NCBI GenBank assembly: GCA_034086685.1
Contig: JAXDZY010000094.1
Span: forward strand, 1-64,000
Reading direction: 5' to 3'
DNA: 64,000 bases
DNA from: TWA4 sp034086685
GTDB lineage: Bacteria > Bacillota > Clostridia > Lachnospirales > Lachnospiraceae
In this document: in pieces, positions 58,357-64,000 of the stretch
How the letters are laid out: each line of letters starts with the position of its first letter
How positions within the stretch are numbered: the first letter of the stretch is position 1
Notes under the pieces: model-generated
Told to the model about the DNA's origin: nothing
The model's input: only the letters and a program-made list of their open reading frames with translations
Databases searched by the model: none
Made by a program: the position numbers and the translations under genes

Positions 58357-59757
58357 TTACCAGTCCTCCATCTTGATCTGTGCTTTACGCGCTGCCGATT
58401 CTCTGGAAGCCTTTCTGGCCGCCAGCTCGGCCTTTTCCCGTTTCAGCCGCTCATCTTCACGCAGCTTATTCATATAAAGGCCCTCAAAAATACCGAATAT
58501 AAAAAATGTACTCAGCAGCGAGCTTCCGCCGTAACTGATAAACGGCAGGGTGATACCGGTCAGCGGAACCAGCTTGACAACACCCGCAACGTTGATCAGA
58601 ATCTGGAACCCGAACACACAGGCGAGTCCAAAAGCTGTTATTTTATAAAACATCAGTTTCATCCAGGTGGAAATCCACAGAAAACGCACCAGAATCCCAA
58701 GATAAATGAAAAGGACGCAGCATCCCACGATAATACCCAGTTCCTCACACATGGCAGCAAAAATGAAATCCTTCTCAGCTACCGGAATAACTCCGGGCGT
58801 ACCGCCGGTCAGTCCCATACCCAGCCAGCTTCCGGTCCCGATACCGAACAGGGACTGAACAATCTGCCAGCCGTTGTTGCTGATATCCGACCAGGGATTC
58901 AGCCAGATATCCACACGGACTCTCACATGACTGAACAGAAAATAAGCCGCCACTGCCGCCACTGCTCCGCAGCCAAAGCCTGCCAGCACATAGAGAAACT
59001 GCTCCGTGGCCACATACAGCATAAACACATATGCAATAAAATAGATCAGAGCTGTACCCAGATCCCTGGAAAGCACCAGTACCAGTACATGGGCTGCCGC
59101 AACCGCCGTAGTAATCACAATCTGTTTGAATTTCAGGCTCCGGTGGAACATGCCTGCCACAAACAGTACCAGTGTGATCTTCACAAATTCGGAAGGCTGA
59201 ATGGAAAATCCTGCAATACCGAATGAAAGTCTTGCTCCGTATTCGGTACGTCCTCCCACCATAATAGCCGCCAGCGCCGCCAGACCGCCGATTCCGTAAA
59301 ACCATGTGTAACGGTACAGATACTTTTTGCCATTATCCAGTATCTTGGGAACCACCAGAGTAATCACTGCCGCAATAATCAGCAGAAGCAGCTGCTTATA
59401 AGCTTTATTCACCTTCAGACGGGCCTGGATCGTCAGCCCGAGCATTACCAGAAACATGACATTATTAAGAAGATGCCTGTCCGCACGTCTGTAAATTGCC
59501 GGATAAATCTTCTGATACAGCACAAATACCAGCAGCGAAACCACATAAAAAATCAATATGGAAACATCTTCATAATATGAGAATAAAATCACACTCATAA
59601 GAAACTGCAGCACGTACATCAGAAAAGCCTGTACACTGACTACACTGTTTTTACCCCGTTCTGTCTTTTTTGAAAAATAGTAGAAATCCAGTAATGTGTA
59701 CAGCACAACCAGCGCCGTTATCACATACCGTGACATTCTTACCATTAAATTGAGCAT
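58357..59757 (-). CDS. SEDS-family glycosyltransferase (FtsW/RodA/SpoVE type)
   Basis: A second SEDS protein, 466 residues, with about twelve membrane helices; it is longer than FtsW because of two or three extra N-terminal helices. Family motifs are IQPSEFVKITL, the catalytic-Asp region LSRDLGTALIY, VAEKDFIFAAMCEELG and TGITLPFISYGGSS. The C-terminal 50 residues are highly charged (KREKAELAARKASRE), probably a cytoplasmic coiled coil. It should polymerise lipid II with the PBP encoded 10 bases downstream. Its start lies 1 base after the U32 stop; GGGG precedes at 9 bases. Confidence 0.92.
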   Translation of the reverse strand: MLNLMVRMSRYVITALVVLYTLLDFYYFSKKTERGKNSVVSVQAFLMYVLQFLMSVILFSYYEDVSILIFYVVSLLVFVLYQKIYPAIYRRADRHLLNNVMFLVMLGLTIQARLKVNKAYKQLLLLIIAAVITLVVPKILDNGKKYLYRYTWFYGIGGLAALAAIMVGGRTEYGARLSFGIAGFSIQPSEFVKITLVLFVAGMFHRSLKFKQIVITTAVAAAHVLVLVLSRDLGTALIYFIAYVFMLYVATEQFLYVLAGFGCGAVAAVAAYFLFSHVRVRVDIWLNPWSDISNNGWQIVQSLFGIGTGSWLGMGLTGGTPGVIPVAEKDFIFAAMCEELGIIVGCCVLFIYLGILVRFLWISTWMKLMFYKITAFGLACVFGFQILINVAGVVKLVPLTGITLPFISYGGSSLLSTFFIFGIFEGLYMNKLREDERLKREKAELAARKASRESAARKAQIKMEDW

Positions 59758-59758
59758 G

Positions 59759-62008
59759 TCACAATACCCCTCTCGTAAAATGTCCCCTTGTTACAGGAGA
59801 TACCTGCTGACCTGTCCGCTTCCTGTTTTCTCCCTGCGGGTTCCAGATCCGGTCCAGATCCGCAAGAACAGCTCCTGCCTGCTTCTCCGTCTCCACCGTA
59901 AATGACAGTCTGACTGCAGCAGGCTCAAGCTCCATGATCTGCTCTTTTTTGTCCAGCAGATAACATGGAAGTGAATTGTAAATCATATTATAGCAGTATT
60001 TGCAGCAGCATGCAGCAGTAAATGAAATTCCTTTCCGATCTGTCAGAATAACCGGCTCATCCTTATGGGTACAATGACCTGTGGTTTTGCGGATACAGCC
60101 TGCGCTGACCATCATGGGAAGGTATCCGTAAATCAGAATCTCCGAATCTGTGCAGCCTCTGTCAGCCAGCTCCCTTTCATTCAGTTCAAGCGGAGCGGTC
60201 AGACGAAGAATCCGAAGGTCTCCGGCACCGGGAAGGGAATAAATCTGCTGCTTCGCTTCCCGATTCCAGCTGTACAGAGTATGGTCGATCACCACCGGAA
60301 GCGGACACTGACAATCCGCAAGTTCCTGCAGCACGTCCAGAGAACCGGCAACTATTCCATCCAGAGAAGAAGAAAGAATCAGTTCATACTGTTCCCTCCA
60401 TTCTCCGGCTGCCGGCTCCCTCCAGATTCTGGAAGTTACCAGAAAAAGCTTCTTTCCGTTTTGATGGCATTCGGAAGCAATTGACTGCAGCTGACTGAAT
60501 TTTACACAGGTGCTGTCCAGATAGACAGCAGATACATGACCGCAGGCAAGTACCTGCGGCAGATACCGGAGACTGGAAATCTGCACCATCACCGGCGGAG
60601 GCTGTACTGCCACCCGCTGTTCCTTCTGTACATATGTCTGCTGCCTCTTTGGCACTGCCGGTGTCAGCTGCAATTCACGGCGGAAAGAATCTCTGATGGC
60701 TTCTTCCAGCTTCGCAAAAGCTTCTCTTCTAAGCTCGTTCATAGCCTGAACCGGCATAAATGCATCTTCCGAAAGGATGACTTCCAGATGCTCAAGGATA
60801 AACGGAGTCCCTCCCGTTCTGGAAAACTGCTTTCTCACATCTGCTTCCAGAAGAGGACGCTTCATGGCAGCAGCCACAGGCTCATGGCTGGATGCACAGA
60901 CCTGCACCCGGCCCCATTCAAGACACATGTTAGCATAACCGCCGGTACATATTGTTACAGTTCCGCTAATTTTTTCTTTCAATTCCCGACCAAGATATTT
61001 CGTTTCTGTTTCTTTCATCAGCTGCGGATCCGGTGTACGAAGCCGCGGTTTTTCCTTCAGCGCCATCATCTCACGTCCGTTGTGCCCGGTCAGATAATGA
61101 TCGGTAAAACCTCCCCTGTCAAAAAACTGAGACAGAGCATAAATATCCTTCGGATCCGTTTTCCAGTCTTTACGCCCGTTTTTCCTGTACAGATCCAGAT
61201 ATTTCCGGTAAATGCCCACCACACCTGCAGTATACAGAGGACTTTTCATACGGCCTTCGATCTTAAATGACATAACTCCTGCCTCTGCCATATCCGGCAG
61301 ATACTGCAGGGTACACATATCCTTCAGACTGAGCAGACAGGGCTCCGATGGCCTGTTCAGCTGTCTGCCGGATATGTCATGCGCTGTATACGGAAGACGG
61401 CAGGGCTGGGCACAGCGTCCCCTGTTTCCGCTTCTTCCTCCGATTACACCGGAATAAAGACACTGACCGGAATAACAATAGCAGATGGCCCCATGGACAA
61501 AAGCCTCCAGTTCCAGTTTTGTTTCCCTGTAAATCTGCGACAGTTCTTTCAGATTCAGTTCTCTGGCAGCCACAACCCTGCTGACTCCCATATTTTTCAG
61601 CATTCTGGCACTGGCTGCCCCGGTAACCGTCATCTGAGTACTTGCATGAAGGGGAAGCTCAGGAAATTCTCTTCGCAGGAAAGACAATACTCCCAGATCC
61701 TGAACCAGGACAGCATCCACTCCCTGCTCATACAGAGGAGCCACATATCTGTACAGTTCCTTCTCCATTTCCCTGGGCTTGACCAGGGTATTCAGCGTCA
61801 GATACAGTTTCTTCCCGTGCAGATGGGCGTAATCCAGCGCATCCTCCAGAGCATGTTCCTCCGATGCACTCTGTGCATAGGCCCTGGCGGAAAAACGGCT
61901 TCCTCCCATGTACACAGCATCCGCCCCTGCCTGAAATGCCGCCTTCACACTGTCAAAAGAACCGCCCGGCGCAAGCAGTTCCAGACGATTCTTTTCATTT
62001 TTATTCAT
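59759..62008 (-). CDS. U32 family peptidase with DUF3656 (RlhA-like)
   Basis: A 749-residue U32-family protein. The N-terminal U32 domain begins ELLAPGGSFDSVKAAFQAGADAVY and holds the family cysteines in EAFVHGAICYCYSGQCLYSG and RGRCAQPCR; the middle region (about 350-470) fits DUF3656. In E. coli the relative RlhA hydroxylates C2501 of 23S rRNA and TrhP modifies tRNA uridine 34 with prephenate, so an RNA hydroxylation role is likelier than proteolysis. A Cys group near the C-terminus (TAACCCKYCYNM) may help bind Fe-S. It overlaps zapA by 8 bases. Confidence 0.88.
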   Translation of the reverse strand: MNKNEKNRLELLAPGGSFDSVKAAFQAGADAVYMGGSRFSARAYAQSASEEHALEDALDYAHLHGKKLYLTLNTLVKPREMEKELYRYVAPLYEQGVDAVLVQDLGVLSFLRREFPELPLHASTQMTVTGAASARMLKNMGVSRVVAARELNLKELSQIYRETKLELEAFVHGAICYCYSGQCLYSGVIGGRSGNRGRCAQPCRLPYTAHDISGRQLNRPSEPCLLSLKDMCTLQYLPDMAEAGVMSFKIEGRMKSPLYTAGVVGIYRKYLDLYRKNGRKDWKTDPKDIYALSQFFDRGGFTDHYLTGHNGREMMALKEKPRLRTPDPQLMKETETKYLGRELKEKISGTVTICTGGYANMCLEWGRVQVCASSHEPVAAAMKRPLLEADVRKQFSRTGGTPFILEHLEVILSEDAFMPVQAMNELRREAFAKLEEAIRDSFRRELQLTPAVPKRQQTYVQKEQRVAVQPPPVMVQISSLRYLPQVLACGHVSAVYLDSTCVKFSQLQSIASECHQNGKKLFLVTSRIWREPAAGEWREQYELILSSSLDGIVAGSLDVLQELADCQCPLPVVIDHTLYSWNREAKQQIYSLPGAGDLRILRLTAPLELNERELADRGCTDSEILIYGYLPMMVSAGCIRKTTGHCTHKDEPVILTDRKGISFTAACCCKYCYNMIYNSLPCYLLDKKEQIMELEPAAVRLSFTVETEKQAGAVLADLDRIWNPQGENRKRTGQQVSPVTRGHFTRGVL

Positions 62009-63326
62009 AATGAGCCTCCTGCAGTTTGAATTTCAGGCTTGCAATCTCCTTATCCTTTTCATCGATCAGATCCAGATATTCGACCATGTCATTTTCACCA
62101 TCACTCACCCTGGCAGTCAGTTCCTGGATCTGCTGCTGCAGCTTTCGTTTTTCTTTCATCAGCTCACTGTTTTCCTGGAACAGCTCTGCTCTCTCATCAG
62201 AGAAATGCTGCAGACGGCTTTCATATCCGTTCTTCTGTTCTTCGAGGCGGTCCTCATATCTGTTCTTCTGTTCTTCAAGACGACTTTCATATTCTCCTTC
62301 CTGTTCAGTCAGAAGATTTTCGTATCCGGGCTTCATGGAAGAAATGCGGTTTTCATATTCTGCTCTCATTTCTGCCAGCTGGTTCTCACAATCCTCTTCC
62401 TGCTGATCCAGCCTTTTCTGAAATTCCTCTATTTTTACTTCATACCCTGCTTTCAGCGCAGCCACCTGCTTCTGCATCTCTGCCGCCCGGCTTTCATTTT
62501 CCGCCTGTCTGGCCGACAGCTGTTTACGGGCTGAAGCCAGTTTTTCTTCCTGAACTGCTTTTTCCCGCGCCATCTGTTCCTGCAGTTCTGCCAGCGTTTT
62601 TTTCTGCCCTTCCCTTTCCCGCATCAGCTGCTCCTGAAGCTGCTTCACTTCTTCATTCTGTCCTCCTGCTGCTTCATCAAGTTCTTTCTGCATCCGTGAT
62701 AACCGTTCCTCATATTCTGATTTCTGCCCGGCAAGCTGAGCTTCATACTTATTTCTCCAGACTTTTTCTTCCCGTTCTCTGGCAGCGGCATCCTTCAGCT
62801 GCTTCTCCACCTGTGCAGCATTTTTTACATAATCGGAAACCTTTCTCTTCAAAATAGAGGTTTCTGTTTTATAACCATCCAGTTCCTTTTCCAGCCCTGA
62901 AATTCTGGAAGAAGCCTCCCTGTCTTTCTCTTCAAGGCGTTTGCGTTCTTCCCGGGTAACCTCCAGCTGTCTTTTCAGATAATCTGTCTCCTCACTGCGG
63001 GCTGCTTCCGCCGCTTCTGCCTGTTTTCTTGCTTCTACCAGTTCCATCTTCAGCCTGTAGATATCCTCTGCAGCTTTTGTATCCACAGCAGCCTGCTTTT
63101 CTTCTGTCCATCCACTCTTTTTCAGATATTCATCCGCCAGATTCAGATACATCATCATGGTCTGATAATCATGGCTCCTCCCGGTAAAACCGGGCAGAGC
63201 TTTCAGCTTCTCGTACATACTGTTGATATAATCGGCAACTTTCTGCATATAAGCCGGGCTTTCATTACCGCTTAACCTGTACTTTCTGCCATTAATGGTA
63301 ATTTCTACTGTATTCCGGGTATCCAT
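62001..63326 (-). CDS. zapA: ZapA-domain protein with very long coiled coil
   Basis: The first about 85 residues form a ZapA domain (VEITINGRKYRLSGNESPAYMQKVADYINSMY-type start; then NLADEYLKKS), which in other bacteria bundles FtsZ filaments. Instead of ending near residue 100, the protein continues to 441 residues as an almost unbroken charged coiled coil. Within it, at about 350-385, an 11-residue unit is repeated (ESRLEEQKN, EDRLEEQKN, ESRL), suggesting a hendecad coil. It may be a long rod linking FtsZ to other sites. ATG 63326 has AAGGGG 7 bases upstream. U32 and SEDS genes follow in the same operon. Confidence 0.82.
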   Translation of the reverse strand: MDTRNTVEITINGRKYRLSGNESPAYMQKVADYINSMYEKLKALPGFTGRSHDYQTMMMYLNLADEYLKKSGWTEEKQAAVDTKAAEDIYRLKMELVEARKQAEAAEAARSEETDYLKRQLEVTREERKRLEEKDREASSRISGLEKELDGYKTETSILKRKVSDYVKNAAQVEKQLKDAAAREREEKVWRNKYEAQLAGQKSEYEERLSRMQKELDEAAGGQNEEVKQLQEQLMREREGQKKTLAELQEQMAREKAVQEEKLASARKQLSARQAENESRAAEMQKQVAALKAGYEVKIEEFQKRLDQQEEDCENQLAEMRAEYENRISSMKPGYENLLTEQEGEYESRLEEQKNRYEDRLEEQKNGYESRLQHFSDERAELFQENSELMKEKRKLQQQIQELTARVSDGENDMVEYLDLIDEKDKEIASLKFKLQEAHYE

Positions 63327-63395
63327 ACATGCACCCCTTTCCATTGTATATTGTACTCTGTTCTATACGATATCCTTACACGTTATCTGAAAATT

Positions 63396-64000
63396 CTATT
63401 CCTTCTGTTCTTCATTCGTTACTGCTTTAAGACCAAGATGCCGGTAAGCCGCCGAAGTAGCCATACGCCCTCTGGGTGTCCTGTTCAGCAGACCGTTCTG
63501 AATCAGATACGGTTCATAAACATCCTCCATGGTACCGCTGTCCTCTCCAATGGCAGCTGCAAGAGTATCCAGACCCACCGGTCCCCCGTCAAACTTTTCA
63601 ATAATCGTCAGCAGAATATTCCGGTCATTCTGATCAAGACCCAGGGTATCTACCGCCAGCAAATCCAGTGCCGTTACCGCCACTTCTTCCGTAATCATAC
63701 CATCATAGCGGACCTGCGCAAAATCTCTTACCCTTTTCAGGAAACGATTGGCAAGCCTTGGAGTTCCTCTGGAACGGCGGGCAATTTCCGCTGCTCCTCT
63801 GGAATCAATCTCCACCTTCAGTACCTGCGCAGATCTCAGAATAATCTGCTGCAATTCTTCCGGTGTATAGTATTCCAGACGCGTTACCAGCCCAAAACGG
63901 TCACGTAGAGGTGCTGTCAGCATACCTGCCCGGGTCGTTGCACCCACCATTGTAAAATGAGGCAGATTCAGGCGTACCGAACGGGCTGTGGGACCTTTTC
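63396..64000 (-). CDS. ruvB: Holliday junction branch migration ATPase RuvB, C-terminal part (cut by window edge)
   Basis: The visible 200 or so residues continue to the window edge; the N-terminus lies beyond 64000. The end of the large ATPase domain (GPTARSVRLNLPHFT, then VGATTRAGMLTAPLRDRFG with the arginine finger), the sensor-2 region RRSRGTPRLANRFLKRVRDFA and the C-terminal winged helix TPRGRMATSAAYRHLG are all present. RuvB, with RuvA, migrates Holliday junctions during recombination repair. Stop codon at 63396; zapA starts about 70 bases later. Confidence 0.96.
   Translation of the reverse strand, partial: KGPTARSVRLNLPHFTMVGATTRAGMLTAPLRDRFGLVTRLEYYTPEELQQIILRSAQVLKVEIDSRGAAEIARRSRGTPRLANRFLKRVRDFAQVRYDGMITEEVAVTALDLLAVDTLGLDQNDRNILLTIIEKFDGGPVGLDTLAAAIGEDSGTMEDVYEPYLIQNGLLNRTPRGRMATSAAYRHLGLKAVTNEEQKE

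Noticed and set aside
62215..62300. Possible CRISPR-like or minisatellite repeat
   Set aside because: The near-identical 33-base units are in frame within the zapA coiled coil and encode the 11-residue repeat; no spacers or cas genes are present.
1..64000. tRNA genes, rRNA genes, insertion sequences, prophage or integrative elements
   Set aside because: No cloverleaf or rRNA sequence, transposase, integrase or phage structural gene was found; gene order and composition look chromosomal throughout.

Overview
The window looks like chromosomal DNA of a spore-forming, anaerobic member of the Clostridia, most likely the family Lachnospiraceae. The evidence is the division/cell-wall (dcw) cluster running straight into ftsZ-spoIIGA-sigE-sigG, a GerA-type SpoVAF protein behind a good sigma-G promoter, an Rnf complex, an acetyl/butyryl-CoA transferase-type gene, a CIRCE-controlled groESL operon and several small Clostridia-type families. 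The genus cannot be fixed from sequence reading alone. Nearly all genes lie on the minus strand; only ychF, a DUF1292 gene, a CoA-transferase and a MalY/PatB-type lyase lie on the plus strand. No tRNA, rRNA, IS element, prophage or CRISPR array was seen.

Layout (left to right; transcription is mostly right to left). 1-2180: the start of the rnf operon (rnfC, then the first 27 codons of rnfD), with a promoter and a leader of about 280 nt. 2181-5003: scpA-scpB-proC and a small XRE regulator. 5201-9066: sigG, sigE, spoIIGA, ftsZ. 9187-20947: dcw genes mraZ-rsmH-ftsL-pbpB-spoVD-mraY-murD-ftsW/spoVE-murA-divIB; murE, murF, murG, murB and murC are absent from this stretch. 21243-23812: lgt diverging from ychF and a DUF1292 gene. 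23946-28094: a UvrD-type helicase, spoVAF and a membrane-anchored amidase. 28237-32778: guaB, a small membrane protein, groEL, groES. 33159-38357: a CoA-transferase and a NatAB-like ABC exporter with two permeases. 38469-39835: an XRE-led three-gene operon with a DUF5714-like protein. 40162-42517: a MalY/PatB lyase converging on DAHP synthase. 42689-47779: argS plus a SWIM/SNF2 helicase. 47967-50152: a 16S rRNA methyltransferase preceded by a sigma-70-like protein that lacks region 4. 50356-55110: an operon of circularly permuted ATP-grasp, alpha-E, transglutaminase and two aspartoacylase-like proteins. 55346-56794: fructokinase and a NUDIX hydrolase. 56895-64000: zapA-like giant coiled coil, U32 peptidase, a second SEDS/PBP pair, and the C-terminal two thirds or so of ruvB.

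How the genes work together. The left third combines peptidoglycan precursor synthesis (murA, murD, mraY), septal synthesis (PBPs, SEDS, FtsL, DivIB, FtsZ) and the mother-cell/forespore sigma cascade, so division and asymmetric septation are encoded together. Candidate control sites fit this: MraZ-type repeats in front of mraZ, a long-spacer promoter with a possible Spo0A box in front of spoIIGA, and a sigma-G promoter in front of spoVAF. A second SEDS/PBP pair sits at the right end with a ZapA homologue.

The best candidates for undescribed biology are the ATP-grasp/alpha-E/transglutaminase/aspartoacylase operon, in which one of the two aspartoacylase-like proteins appears to have lost its metal ligands; the sigma-like protein without region 4; the roughly 440-residue ZapA with a hendecad repeat; and the autoregulated XRE operon. 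The start of spoIIGA carries an apparent small indel that separates a good ribosome binding site and ATG from the rest of the gene.
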